A stretch of DNA of 64,000 bases from Candidatus Thalassarchaeaceae archaeon (GTDB taxonomy: Archaea; Thermoplasmatota; Poseidoniia; Poseidoniales; Thalassarchaeaceae): assembly GCA_029940695.1 (NCBI GenBank), contig JAPYUP010000002.1, forward strand, positions 62,001 to 126,000, given 5' to 3'. Below the pieces are notes generated by a model that saw only the letters and a program-made list of their open reading frames with translations, was not told the DNA's origin and did no database searches. Of the stretch, positions 34,153 to 43,051 are shown piece by piece. The position numbers and the translations under genes are program-made. The first letter of the stretch is position 1, and every line of letters begins with the position of its first letter.

Positions 34153-35406
34153 ATGGATGGAGGCACCCGTCGCATCACAGGAACCCGGCTGATCGACCAT
34201 GATGGCGCGGTCCAGCAGGGTGACTTCCTGCTTCATCCGGACGGCACCGTGTCACCCAGCAAGGGTGACGAGGACGTGGTCGAGAACATCGACGGCTCGA
34301 TGCGTCTGGTCACGCGATCATTCCAGAACTGGCACACCCACCTCAGTATGGTCCTCAACAAGTCGATGGGCGAGGCCCTCCCGCTAATGGAGTGGCTCGA
34401 GACCTCAATCTTCCCGGTCGAGAAGAATCTGACCGCCGGGTTTGTGGAGGCGGGCACGAGGGCCGCGGCCGCGGAGATGATTGCCACAGGAACCACCTTT
34501 GCATGCGACATGTACTATCACCCAGATGTAGTCGGCCATACGCTCTCAAAGAGCGGAGTGAGGGGAATCGTCTGCGGGCCCATCACAGAATTCCCGACGC
34601 CCTCCTACCCCGAGGGGCCGGGACAGGCGCTCAACACAATGGAGCGCCTGATTGCCGAGGGCTCGCCTCGCCCGGAGAGAATCGATTACGGCATCGGTAC
34701 CCACTCTGTCTACACCTGTTCCGAGGAGACCCTGAAGAAAGCCTCCGAGATCTCCCGGGACACTGGCTGCACCCTGAGCATCCACACCTCGGAGACCAGA
34801 AAGGAGGTGGCGGACTGCCATGCTGAGCACGGCATGTACCCGATCGAATACCTCGACTCAATCGACTACTTTACAGAGGGCACAGTTTGCGCGCACTGCG
34901 GCTGGGTCACCAAGAAGGAGATGCGGATTCTCGCTGGCCACCACGCCCACGCAGTCCACTGCCCCGTCAGCAACCAGAAGCTGGCGTGCGGAGGGACGAT
35001 GTCCTATCCCGCGATGAGGGAAGCAGGGGTCGACGTGCGCCTGGGTACCGACGGGGCGGCGAGTAACAACGCTCTGGACATGCGCGCTGAGGCCAAGGCC
35101 GCCAGCCTAGTTCAGCGCCACGACCACTGGGATGCGAGGATCCTCGATCCGTTCGAGACCTGGGGGCTTGCCACCAACGGCTCGACCGACTGGGTCACGT
35201 GGGACCTCGATGACATCAGGATGCGGCCTTGGGGCCGTGGTGGTAGAAGGCTTCTCGCCAACCTGATCTACTCCGGTGGCAGGGTGCTCGACGTCTTCGT
35301 CGATGGTGAGGCGCTGCGGCGGGATGGCACTACCCTGACTATTGACGAGCGTTCGGCCGCGAGCTCGCTCGAGGATGCAGTTACGGAATACTATGCAAAT
35401 CTCTGA
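34153..35406 (+). CDS. Amidohydrolase, MTA/SAH or 5'-deoxyadenosine deaminase type
   Basis: 417 residues. A TIM-barrel metal hydrolase with NWHTHLSM (HxH), the GTHSVYTCSEETL substrate segment, HTSETRKEV (His and Glu), CAHCGWVT (His), CPVSNQKLACGG, and LGTDGAASNNALDM (metal Asp). This order fits the 5-methylthioadenosine/S-adenosylhomocysteine deaminase branch of the ATZ/TRZ family. It would release ammonia and make the inosine derivative. A related deaminase acting on another amino compound cannot be excluded. It ends convergent to the PLP enzyme. Confidence 0.85.
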   Translation: MDGGTRRITGTRLIDHDGAVQQGDFLLHPDGTVSPSKGDEDVVENIDGSMRLVTRSFQNWHTHLSMVLNKSMGEALPLMEWLETSIFPVEKNLTAGFVEAGTRAAAAEMIATGTTFACDMYYHPDVVGHTLSKSGVRGIVCGPITEFPTPSYPEGPGQALNTMERLIAEGSPRPERIDYGIGTHSVYTCSEETLKKASEISRDTGCTLSIHTSETRKEVADCHAEHGMYPIEYLDSIDYFTEGTVCAHCGWVTKKEMRILAGHHAHAVHCPVSNQKLACGGTMSYPAMREAGVDVRLGTDGAASNNALDMRAEAKAASLVQRHDHWDARILDPFETWGLATNGSTDWVTWDLDDIRMRPWGRGGRRLLANLIYSGGRVLDVFVDGEALRRDGTTLTIDERSAASSLEDAVTEYYANL

Positions 35407-35444
35407 CTCCATAGGTAGCCTATGCTTAGTACAATAATAATGAG

Positions 35445-36668
35445 TTAGAGTCCTGCTAGTGCCCTGTCGAAGTCGGCAATGATGTCTTCCGAGGCTTCGA
35501 TGCCCACAGATATCCGGATCATCCCGTCAGTTATCCCGACTGCATGCCTGTCCTCTGGAGACATCAGCCTGTGGGTCATCGACGCGGGGTGCTGTACGAG
35601 GGTGTCCACGTTGCCCAAGCTGACGGCTAGGGAGGACATCGAGAGGCCGTCCATGAAACGGGAGGCAGTCCCGAAGTCTCCGAGCTCGATTGAAATCATA
35701 GCCCCGAAATCGTCCATCTGACGAGATGCGAGCAGGTGCTGGGGATGACTCTCCAAGCCCGGCCAGTAGGTCGTCCTGATCTTTTGATGTGATTCCAAGA
35801 ACTCCGCGAGGGCACGTGCATTTGCGCAGTGCTCCCTCATCCTGAGTGGCAGAGTCTTCAGGCCGATGCTCGTGAGCCAGCAGTCCAATGGGCTGGGGAC
35901 GGCTCCCATGTACCGGACCAGCGCACCGCCGCCGTTCTCGATGAAGTCGGGGTCCCTGCTGACCAATGCGCCCCCTATGACCGTGCCATGACCGTTGATG
36001 AACTTCGTAGTGCTGTGGACAACTACGTCTGCACCCAAGGCGAGGGGGCGCTGTAGGACCGGAGTCGCGAACGTGTTGTCCACAACGACGCTTGCACCGT
36101 GCGAGTGGGCAATCTCCGCCGTCTTGGCAATGTCGATTACCGACATCGTCGGGTTTGCCGGCGTCTCAACGTAGACTATCTTGGTATTCGGGTTCAAGGC
36201 TAGCTCCGCCTCGAGCAGGGTGGGCTCAAGAAGAGGGACCCTAGAGGTAGTGATACCGTAATTCGGGAGTACCTCCTGAACCAGATGGTTGGTAGTTCCG
36301 TAGAGTACTGACTGAGCAACTATGTGATCTCCCGATCCAGCGAGACCGAGTAGGGAGGAAGTGACGGCGCCCATTCCAGATGCGAAAATCTCCGCCGCTA
36401 CCGACTCCTCCATGCCGAAACCCTCCAGAGCTGCCAGCTTCCTTGCCAGTGATTCTCTGTTCGGGTTCCCAACTCTCGAGTAGACGTGTGCCTCGGTCTC
36501 CCCGGAGCCCCAGGACCGAATTGCTTCGGCGTTCTCGAACACGTAAGTCGAAGTCATGTGGATAGGATCAATGTGTGATCCGGAGGGGTCGTGCATCTCT
36601 CCGGCATGGACTGCTTCCGTAGACATCTTCCGATTCAAGTCGCCCTCTATATTTCCATTCATGTTCAT
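35445..36668 (-). CDS. PLP enzyme of the Cys/Met metabolism family (gamma-synthase/lyase)
   Basis: 407 residues. YSRVGNPNRESLARKLAALE binds the phosphate of the neighbouring subunit's PLP. VYVETPANPTMSVIDI and VVDNTFATPVLQRPLALGAD surround the PLP-ring Asp. The Schiff-base Lys is in VVHSTTKFINGHGTVIGG. Members include cystathionine gamma-synthase, cystathionine gamma-lyase, methionine gamma-lyase and O-acetylhomoserine sulfhydrylase, which cannot be separated reliably by eye. A TATA-like box lies 23-30 bp upstream of the ATG. Confidence 0.92.
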   Translation of the reverse strand: MNMNGNIEGDLNRKMSTEAVHAGEMHDPSGSHIDPIHMTSTYVFENAEAIRSWGSGETEAHVYSRVGNPNRESLARKLAALEGFGMEESVAAEIFASGMGAVTSSLLGLAGSGDHIVAQSVLYGTTNHLVQEVLPNYGITTSRVPLLEPTLLEAELALNPNTKIVYVETPANPTMSVIDIAKTAEIAHSHGASVVVDNTFATPVLQRPLALGADVVVHSTTKFINGHGTVIGGALVSRDPDFIENGGGALVRYMGAVPSPLDCWLTSIGLKTLPLRMREHCANARALAEFLESHQKIRTTYWPGLESHPQHLLASRQMDDFGAMISIELGDFGTASRFMDGLSMSSLAVSLGNVDTLVQHPASMTHRLMSPEDRHAVGITDGMIRISVGIEASEDIIADFDRALAGL

Positions 36669-36690
36669 CGAACTGCGGATGCTGGCTCAT

Positions 36691-36698
36691 CATATAAC
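36691..36698 (-). promoter_or_regulatory. TATA-like box of the PLP enzyme gene
   Basis: CATATAAC on the plus strand reads GTTATATG on the minus strand, 23-30 bp upstream of the ATG at 36668. The position fits a leaderless archaeal mRNA. Confidence 0.45.
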
Positions 36699-36766
36699 GT
36701 ATCCAAGAGTTAACTAGCGGTGTCCATTCAATCACTTAGTGATGCAAGGAGTAGTGACTGCTCCGA

Positions 36767-37879
36767 CTAATTCAGTCGCTGATCCGTTGTCTCTTTCCTC
36801 GTGACTCGGAGGAAGGTGCCATACTCAGTGCCGCCTGTGCCTTCGGCGAACTCGTCGCCCTGCTGGGTGATGTACCGGGCAGTAATCGCCATGTGGGCAC
36901 GTCGAAATCGATCTAGGGCGTCGATAGCACAGTCGTAATCGTCCGTTGCACCGATTCGACGAGCCCCGTCCTGCAGGGATGGACCGGATTCTAGCCACTG
37001 GAGGAACCGGCGATGGGCCGGGGGCATGTAGTCACGCATGGTTCTCAGGAAGGGGCGACTGCGGTCGTCCTCGTGCATCACACCCATGGCCGCGTCGAAG
37101 GCCTGAAGCAGCGAACTCTGGGCGGCGCTGCCCCCGATAAGATGCTGCGGGGTCTTGTCGACGCCCTCGTAGATCACTCCCGCCTTCGGCCAGCTGGAAA
37201 GATAGGGTCGGACGTGGTCGTAGAATACACGGGGGCGGCAGCGTTCTTCCATCCGGTTCATGAGATCGGTAATGGCGTAGATCCTATTCGTGATTGCAGC
37301 GAGGCATCCGGGGACGGTGGTGGCGTCCCCCTGCTCGAGGCCAATCCTAGCCTCGATGATAGCCGGTATGGCTGCAGCGCCCTCAGCTTCAATCGAGACG
37401 GTCACTAGGTAGAACCAGTCTTCGTCGTCGCCGCCTGCGAACCTCGTGTGAGTGCGCAGGGTTTCGGGGCGACGCGGGTCGCCGCCCTCCTCCATGGACC
37501 AGTTGTCGATTACGATCGAGGCGTGCGAGATAATCATGGGTCGACCCAGGCGATTCGCAACCTGTTTCCAGGGTAAGCTGACGCATGCGGGAATCAGCTC
37601 GGCGGGAGTTTCGCCGGCATGCACGTAACCGCTGCCTAGTACCGACAGCAGCAGCATGGCACGTCGGCAGATACCGCGGTCGTCCAGCAGCGGTTGCGCG
37701 TCCAGTACGGGCAAATCCCCTATGGAGGCCCGGGCCGAGAGCGGGTCTTCGCCAAAGGCAGCGGCCGCTTGCTCCCATGCTGTGTAGGCCTTAGGAAGTT
37801 TCACGACTGGGTCGGTCCCGGGGAGGAACCCTCGAACTGGGTCGATGTCATGTTCACAAAGGATGGTATCGACGTTCAT
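36767..37879 (-). CDS. Indoleamine/tryptophan 2,3-dioxygenase (IDO family)
   Basis: 370 residues from MNVDTILCEHDIDPVRGFLP. The IDO signatures are all visible: IGGSAAQSSLLQAFD (248-262), RPFLRTMRDYMPPAHRRFL (275-293), the proximal haem ligand His329 in DRFRRAHMAITARYI, and GTGGTEYGTFLRVTRKET near the C-terminus. IDO is a haem enzyme opening the indole ring of tryptophan to N-formylkynurenine. The ORF is open to 37978, but this ATG lies 5 bp after the stop of the SixA-like gene, in an operon with it and a crotonase. HAAO and ACMSD-like genes 7 kb away support a kynurenine route. Formamidase, kynurenine hydroxylase and kynureninase are not in the window. Confidence 0.9.
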   Translation of the reverse strand: MNVDTILCEHDIDPVRGFLPGTDPVVKLPKAYTAWEQAAAAFGEDPLSARASIGDLPVLDAQPLLDDRGICRRAMLLLSVLGSGYVHAGETPAELIPACVSLPWKQVANRLGRPMIISHASIVIDNWSMEEGGDPRRPETLRTHTRFAGGDDEDWFYLVTVSIEAEGAAAIPAIIEARIGLEQGDATTVPGCLAAITNRIYAITDLMNRMEERCRPRVFYDHVRPYLSSWPKAGVIYEGVDKTPQHLIGGSAAQSSLLQAFDAAMGVMHEDDRSRPFLRTMRDYMPPAHRRFLQWLESGPSLQDGARRIGATDDYDCAIDALDRFRRAHMAITARYITQQGDEFAEGTGGTEYGTFLRVTRKETTDQRLN

Positions 37880-37884
37880 GGGAC

Positions 37885-38343
37885 TCAGATTTCCTTGGGC
37901 CGGAGGATTTCCTCCACCGTCCAGCCGCCGTCTGACTCGACGAGCAGCGCGGCCGCTGCCGTGGGCATGATGTGCCACTGGCCGCTCAGGTGGTTGATGA
38001 GCATCTCAGAGCCCGGATTGTGACCTAGGATCATGGTAGTCCCCTCGCCGAGCATGTCCTGTAGCTCGTGCATGAGGTCGTGCACACCGGCATGATATAT
38101 TCCGGGTCTGACCTCGGTCGGAACCTCGCCAAACTGGTGCGACATCCCATCTAGGGTTTCCCTAGTCCGCACCGCGCTGCTGACGAGGATGAGTTCGGGG
38201 GCCCAGCCGCGCTCGGCCAGCGCGTCGGCCATGCGAGGCGCGTCGCGCTGGCCACGTGGATTCAGCGAGCGGTCGTGGTCGCGAAGCCTAGGTTGGTCCC
38301 AACTGCTCTTCGCGTGCCGCATGACGATGAGTCTACGAGCCAC
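37885..38343 (-). CDS. SixA-like histidine phosphatase
   Basis: About 152 residues from a GTG (MARRLIVMRHAKSSW). The RHAKSSW signature is that of SixA-type members of the histidine phosphatase superfamily, with the nucleophilic His in RHA. The remaining catalytic elements are SSAVRTRETLDGM (Arg) and MILGHNPGSEMLINHL (second His). The substrate may be a phosphohistidine protein or a small phosphate ester. A GTG two codons upstream (38349) overlaps the crotonase stop and is an alternative start. The ORF is open far upstream inside the crotonase, which I reject. Confidence 0.87.
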   Translation of the reverse strand: MARRLIVMRHAKSSWDQPRLRDHDRSLNPRGQRDAPRMADALAERGWAPELILVSSAVRTRETLDGMSHQFGEVPTEVRPGIYHAGVHDLMHELQDMLGEGTTMILGHNPGSEMLINHLSGQWHIMPTAAAALLVESDGGWTVEEILRPKEI

Positions 38344-38345
38344 TC

Positions 38346-39143
38346 TCACTCCTCCTCTGCATTTCCGAACGAAGGAGGGCGCTTCTCTTTGAAGGCAGTG
38401 ACACCCTCTACAAAGTCCGGTGTCTGAGACGAGGCAACCATGAGAGACTGCTCGAACTGGAGCTGGGTCTCGAAGAAGGTTGAGGTGGCTGCGTCCAGCA
38501 GCTGCTTGGTGCCCCTTCGGCTGTTTACCGACCACCCTCCCCAGTCCCTAGCTACTTCGATTGCCCTAGGTACTAGGTCAATCTCATCGACGACCTCATC
38601 CACTGCACCTCGTTCGAGCGCCTGCTCTCCGGACCACACCTCGCCTTCGAAGAAGAACCTCTTTGCCACCTGATGGCCAACTAGACGTGGCAGCAGCCAT
38701 GTCGTGCCTCCGTCGGGAGACAAGCCGAGAGCGAAGAAGGCGGCGGCGATCTTTGCCTCGGGAACGCACACACGGTAGTCGGCGGACAGCGCGAGCCCCA
38801 GCCCACCGCCAGCAGTGGCACCGTTGATTGCGCACACGAACACGGTGTCTGACCCCTTGATCCTGAGTAGGAGGGGGTGGAGGTAGTCGGTCATCTCCTT
38901 GACCATATCCCCGATGGTCTCGTTCTCGATGCCCTCCGAGAAGTCGTCGATGTTGCCCCCAGCCGAGAAGAATTTGCCTGAACCAGTCAGCACCACACCT
39001 ACGCATGAGGGGTCTGCCATCAACTGGTCCAGTGTGGCTATCAACGGACGAATGTTCTGGGGGGCGAAAGTATTCGAAGAGGTCTTTGGAGAGAGTGATA
39101 CTACTACTACCCCGCCGTCGACCCGTTCCGAGGACAGGGGCAT
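38346..39143 (-). CDS. Enoyl-CoA hydratase/isomerase (crotonase family)
   Basis: 265 residues. Oxyanion-hole segments are GSGKFFSAGGNIDDF and AINGATAGGGLGLALSADYR. The active-site region reads FFALGLSPDGGTTWLLPRLV, where Asp rather than the hydratase Glu stands at the second acid position (LSPDGG), more like PaaG/isomerase-type members. It is first in the minus-strand set crotonase, SixA-like, IDO. The substrate is unknown. Confidence 0.9.
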   Translation of the reverse strand: MPLSSERVDGGVVVVSLSPKTSSNTFAPQNIRPLIATLDQLMADPSCVGVVLTGSGKFFSAGGNIDDFSEGIENETIGDMVKEMTDYLHPLLLRIKGSDTVFVCAINGATAGGGLGLALSADYRVCVPEAKIAAAFFALGLSPDGGTTWLLPRLVGHQVAKRFFFEGEVWSGEQALERGAVDEVVDEIDLVPRAIEVARDWGGWSVNSRRGTKQLLDAATSTFFETQLQFEQSLMVASSQTPDFVEGVTAFKEKRPPSFGNAEEE

Positions 39144-39211
39144 GGCGGGCGAGGAGGGCTGGCGCTCTTGAAGTGCATGAATCTCATAAGAAGGCGCACG
39201 GTGGGGCGCTC

Positions 39212-40630
39212 GTGCACGACCGCGAGCAACTCTACATCGGCGGTTCGTGGGTCCGACCCAACGGAGAAGGCTCTATCGAGGTAGTCAACCCGGCCACCGA
39301 GGAGCGCATCGGTTCGGTGCCCGTAGGCGATGCCAACGACGTCGATGCTGCGGTTGCTGCAGCACAGGAGGCTTTTCCGGACTGGTCGCAGACTTCGATC
39401 GAGGAGCGCGCCGAGCTGCTGAACCAGCTGTCCGCGGGGATCAATGAACGGAGCGAAGAACTTGCGCAACTCATTACCGCCGAAGTGGGGACTCCGATAG
39501 AGTACTCGCGCATGGCCATGGTGGGAACGCCGCGGGTCGTCTCGCGCTCCTATGCCAAGATTCTGGACGGCTTCGTGTGGGAGGAGGAGGTTCGCAACTC
39601 GCTCGTAGTCAAGGAGGCCATCGGCGTGGTCGCGATGATTACCCCCTGGAACTTCCCACTCCACCAAATCATTGGCAAGGTAGCACCGGCGCTCGCCGCG
39701 GGGTGCACGATGGTTCTCAAACCCTCCAAGGAGGCCCCCCTCAACGCCTTCGTCTTGGCTGACATGCTCCATGACATTGGCCTGCCCGCTGGCGTGTTCA
39801 ACCTCATCTCCGGTCACGGCCGCCAGATAGGCGAGACGATGGTCGGGCATCTAGGCGTTGATATGGTCAGCTTTACGGGCTCCACCAGCGCGGGGGTGCG
39901 CGTCACCGAGCTCGCCGCGCCGACCGTGAAGCGTGTCACGCTCGAACTCGGTGGCAAGAGCGCGAACATCGTGCTCGACGACGCAGATATCCAGCGGGCT
40001 GCCAGCTCGGCCATCTACGCCTGCTTCGGCAACTCCGGCCAGGAGTGCTCAGCGCTGACCAGGCTGCTTATCCCCGAGGACAAGAGGGAGGAGGTCATCG
40101 AGGTCATCGCATCGAAGATTGGTCGGTACACAGTAGGAGATCCGCTCGACGAGGCTAACCGCTGTGGACCTCTGGTGTCCGAGAGGCAGCAAGAGAGCGT
40201 GTCGGACTACATCGCCAAAGGAATCGACGAGGGGGCAACGCTAGTCGCTGGTGGAGAGGGGATGCCCGAAGGCACGAATCGGGGATTCTACGTCAAGCCG
40301 ACCGTGTTCGCGGATGTCACACCCGAAATGACGATCTTTCGCGAGGAGATCTTCGGCCCTGTCCTCTCGATTACCACATACTCGACGGAGGAGGAGGCAA
40401 TCGCCCTCGCCAACGATTCCGATTACGGCCTCTCTGGCGGCGTTTGGTCGGGCGACGAGGTGCGGGCTGTTCGAGTTGCACGTCGGATGCGTACCGGTCA
40501 GGTCAGCATCAATGGCGGCGCGTTCAACGTGTCCGCTCCCTTCGGGGGCTACAAGCGCTCGGGACTCGGTCGCGAGCTGGGGGTCCATGGACTCGAGGAG
40601 TACCTCGAGATCAAGTCGATTCAACGCTGA
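39212..40630 (+). CDS. NAD(P)-dependent aldehyde dehydrogenase
   Basis: About 472 residues. MITPWNFPLHQ holds the conserved Asn, FTGSTSAGVRV the cofactor loop, LELGGKSANIVLDDAD the general-base Glu, and FGNSGQECSALTRL the nucleophile Cys. FREEIFGPVLSI and FGGYKRSGLGRELG close the domain. It oxidises an aldehyde to a carboxylate. Given the HAAO and ACMSD genes at 44.5-46.2 kb, 2-aminomuconate-6-semialdehyde is a candidate substrate, but betaine or other aldehydes are equally compatible. Start codon: GTG 39212 fits the family; GTG 39173 is an alternative, and the ORF is open to 39005 within the opposite gene. Confidence 0.9.
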   Translation: MHDREQLYIGGSWVRPNGEGSIEVVNPATEERIGSVPVGDANDVDAAVAAAQEAFPDWSQTSIEERAELLNQLSAGINERSEELAQLITAEVGTPIEYSRMAMVGTPRVVSRSYAKILDGFVWEEEVRNSLVVKEAIGVVAMITPWNFPLHQIIGKVAPALAAGCTMVLKPSKEAPLNAFVLADMLHDIGLPAGVFNLISGHGRQIGETMVGHLGVDMVSFTGSTSAGVRVTELAAPTVKRVTLELGGKSANIVLDDADIQRAASSAIYACFGNSGQECSALTRLLIPEDKREEVIEVIASKIGRYTVGDPLDEANRCGPLVSERQQESVSDYIAKGIDEGATLVAGGEGMPEGTNRGFYVKPTVFADVTPEMTIFREEIFGPVLSITTYSTEEEAIALANDSDYGLSGGVWSGDEVRAVRVARRMRTGQVSINGGAFNVSAPFGGYKRSGLGRELGVHGLEEYLEIKSIQR

Positions 40631-40639
40631 GGCGTTCGC

Positions 40640-41224
40640 ATGGGCAAGTCCAGACTACTGATAATAACCGGCACGAGCGGCGTAGGCAAGTCCACTCTGA
40701 CCTCCAAAGTGGCATCTTCACTGGGCTTCTGCAAGGTGGCAGCGACCGACACCGTTCGAGAGGTGCTTCGCACCCAGTTCGACGCCGATCAGGAGCCAGC
40801 GCTGCATCGCTCTTCCTTCGAGCCTGCTGGCAGCGGCGTCATCGTGGACTGGCATGCCACGGTTGCGGTCCTATCTGAAGGGGTGTCGGCGATAATCGAC
40901 AGGGCACTCGGGAAAGGGGGGGATCTTCTGTTCGAAGGCGTGCACGTAATCCCCGGCTCCAAAGTCATGGAGAATTGGAGGGCAGCGGGCGGCACTGCTT
41001 GTGGGGTGGTTCTGAACGTGCCCGATGAGGAGAGGCACATGGAGATGATCCTGCGTCGCGAGCATCACAACGGTAGGGCAGCGTCCCACTATCTAGACAA
41101 CCTCGACCGAATCCGAGCCATCCAGGACGAGATGATTAGGAACGCTGGGGCCTCTGGCTGGATTGTAATCGACGTGACCGACGACGACGATCCAATCGGG
41201 CGAATTGAGGGCGGGCTCGTCTAA
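40640..41224 (+). CDS. 2-phosphoglycerate kinase-like P-loop protein
   Basis: 194 residues. A P-loop ITGTSGVGKSTLTSKVA is followed by AATDTVREVLRTQ, the TDxxREVLR signature of archaeal 2-phosphoglycerate kinase (COG2074). A second strand LLFEGVHVIPGSK and an Arg-rich lid (MILRREHHNGRAASHYLDN) complete the kinase fold. The known enzyme makes 2,3-diphosphoglycerate, the precursor of cyclic 2,3-DPG in methanogens. Only the kinase domain is present and no cDPG synthetase is in the window, so another phosphorylated substrate is possible. Its stop overlaps that of the convergent crotonase. Confidence 0.78.
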   Translation: MGKSRLLIITGTSGVGKSTLTSKVASSLGFCKVAATDTVREVLRTQFDADQEPALHRSSFEPAGSGVIVDWHATVAVLSEGVSAIIDRALGKGGDLLFEGVHVIPGSKVMENWRAAGGTACGVVLNVPDEERHMEMILRREHHNGRAASHYLDNLDRIRAIQDEMIRNAGASGWIVIDVTDDDDPIGRIEGGLV

Positions 41225-42057
41225 CGACCGACCCACTCGGCCTCGGAGCGCTCGAGGAAGGCGCTTACACCGACTTCCTTGTCCTCCGTATCGAACAACG
41301 CCACGAACTCCGAGCGCTCCATTAGGACGCCTTCGGTGAATGGAAGGTCCAGAGCGGCGCGCACTGCTCGTTTGGCTACCCCGATAGTGTAGGGTGATTT
41401 CTTCGCCATCGACTCGGCAATCGCCATCGTGGCAGTCTCGAGATCCCCCCTACCAACCATCTTGTTGATGAGTCCGATGGCAAGTGCTTCCTGGGCCGAA
41501 ACCATGTCTCCGGTGAGTACCATCTCCATCGCCTTGCCGTAGCCGACCAGACGGCATAGCCTCTGGGTCCCGCCTCCGCCCGGAATGAGCCCGAGGTTGA
41601 TTTCAGGTTGTCCGAAGGTCGCCCTATCGGAGGCGATCCTAATGTCGCACGATAGCGCGAGCTCGGTGCCGCCACCGAGTGCGAAACCATCGACCATGGC
41701 GATAGTCGGTTTGGAGAGGTTCCATATCGCCTCCCATGCGTTGTCCTCGAAGAACGGGCGCACGTCGTCCGAGGTTTTGCCAACGAACTCCGAGATGTCT
41801 GCCCCTGCAGCGAATGCAGCCGGCTTCTGGCGCTTCCCCTCGAGTGGCTCTGGAGGTGGTGCGCCCCGGATAACCACACAGCGCACGTCGTCATCGGCCT
41901 CGACGCGTATACACTGGGCCTTGATTGCCTGATGGGACTGCAAATTGAGGGCGTTGAGCTTCTCCGGGCGGTTCAGAGTCCACACCGAGACCGAGCCACC
42001 AGCAGGGCTCGATCCCCCTATGGGGACGTCTTCGACTAGGAGGACCTCATCGCTCAT
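41221..42057 (-). CDS. Enoyl-CoA hydratase (crotonase family)
   Basis: 278 residues. AAFAAGADISEFVG and VDGFALGGGTELALSCDIR form the oxyanion hole. FGQPEINLGLIPGGGGTQRL contains the catalytic Glu, as in true enoyl-CoA hydratases. The C-terminal trimerisation part is AISESMAKKSP-like and is followed by FLERSEAEW. An insert (PPPEPLEGKRQKP, about residues 66-78) lengthens the first loop. It probably hydrates short-chain enoyl-CoA in beta-oxidation. The frame ends in a stop shared with the kinase on the other strand. Confidence 0.93.
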   Translation of the reverse strand: MSDEVLLVEDVPIGGSSPAGGSVSVWTLNRPEKLNALNLQSHQAIKAQCIRVEADDDVRCVVIRGAPPPEPLEGKRQKPAAFAAGADISEFVGKTSDDVRPFFEDNAWEAIWNLSKPTIAMVDGFALGGGTELALSCDIRIASDRATFGQPEINLGLIPGGGGTQRLCRLVGYGKAMEMVLTGDMVSAQEALAIGLINKMVGRGDLETATMAIAESMAKKSPYTIGVAKRAVRAALDLPFTEGVLMERSEFVALFDTEDKEVGVSAFLERSEAEWVGR

Positions 42058-42098
42058 GCGATGGCGAGCATCGCCTTTCGCTTCAACATATCACAGGG

Positions 42099-43019
42099 CT
42101 ATTCGCCCGGGCGGGCCGGTGGTGGGAGGTTTGGCGGACCAGGCAGGGGTGAGGGTGGTGGAGGCATGTCTGAGGCAGAGGGTGAAGGGGGCATGAGAGG
42201 GTCGGGGGGGAGCATAGAGAGGGTCGGCTCCGGCAACTCTGGTTCAGGTGTTCCTCCGGGTCGGCGTGGTACGTCTAGGGACACCCTAACCTTGACAATC
42301 CTGTTGGCATCGATCCTTACGTAGGAGATTCCCTGCGGTATGCTTGGATCGGGCTCCTCGGGCTCCGTGAGCACGGTGAGGCCATGATTTGGATTCTCCA
42401 GTAGCCCAGAGATGTCCTCGCCGTCCTCAACCTCGGTCCACTTGCTCACCTCCGAAGCGACCCGGCGGGCGAGCTCGATCCGACGCTCACGGTAGATTCT
42501 ATCGCGGATCTCATCCTTCTTTACCCGCCTATGGGCTAGGTAGTTCTCGACTTCGGTTTCCATCTGAGACTCTGGGTCCGAGGTGGCGATGTACACTTTG
42601 GCCAGTCCGGCCTCGCTGTCACCCATCTGGAGCCCGCTATCTTCGAGCTCGATGGCCGCTGCCTGGATGGGTATGGGAATCGGTGGAGGCAGGGAAGATG
42701 GGCTCACGGGTTCGGTCGCCTGCCGGCCCCTGCTTCTCCTGAGCTTCCCCTCTCTGCGCTGGCCCACCCCCTCCTCCGCAAGAACAGGTGGTGGTAGCTC
42801 AATGACTCCGACCATGTCAATCTGGGGAGCCTTTCTAACACTGGGAGTATCGACCATGACATTCTGTCTGCCCGTGAATAGCAGCAAGGAGACTAGGAAG
42901 AGGATTACAACGACGCCCGCAATTTGCACCAGCAGGCCCTCGCTAGCGATGAAAACGTAGTAGATCGGTATGGCGACGATGATCGAGGCAATCAGGAAGA
43001 GTCGTGGGGTCGGGGCCAT
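42099..43019 (-). CDS. Membrane protein with proline-rich tail, function unknown
   Basis: 306 residues. Two membrane helices (about 5-24 and 29-48) are followed by a charged cytoplasmic or exterior part. That part contains a helical stretch (ENYLAHRRVKKDEIRDRIYR) and an alpha/beta portion ending in IPQGISYVRIDANRIVKVRV. The last 50 residues are almost entirely Pro, Ser, Gly and Leu (PPDPLMPPSPSASDMPPPPS). A second proline-rich patch lies at about 117-133. No family is recognised. Proline-rich tails often serve as spacers or protein-interaction segments. Confidence 0.65.
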   Translation of the reverse strand: MAPTPRLFLIASIIVAIPIYYVFIASEGLLVQIAGVVVILFLVSLLLFTGRQNVMVDTPSVRKAPQIDMVGVIELPPPVLAEEGVGQRREGKLRRSRGRQATEPVSPSSLPPPIPIPIQAAAIELEDSGLQMGDSEAGLAKVYIATSDPESQMETEVENYLAHRRVKKDEIRDRIYRERRIELARRVASEVSKWTEVEDGEDISGLLENPNHGLTVLTEPEEPDPSIPQGISYVRIDANRIVKVRVSLDVPRRPGGTPEPELPEPTLSMLPPDPLMPPSPSASDMPPPPSPLPGPPNLPPPARPGE

Positions 43020-43051
43020 GCTACCATCACGTCACGAAAGAACTCGTCTAT

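Noticed and set aside
41376-41894. 172-codon frame on the same strand as the crotonase but in another phase
   Set aside because: Composition is Arg/Ser/Pro-rich, as in out-of-phase GC-rich DNA; the crotonase frame contains all motifs.
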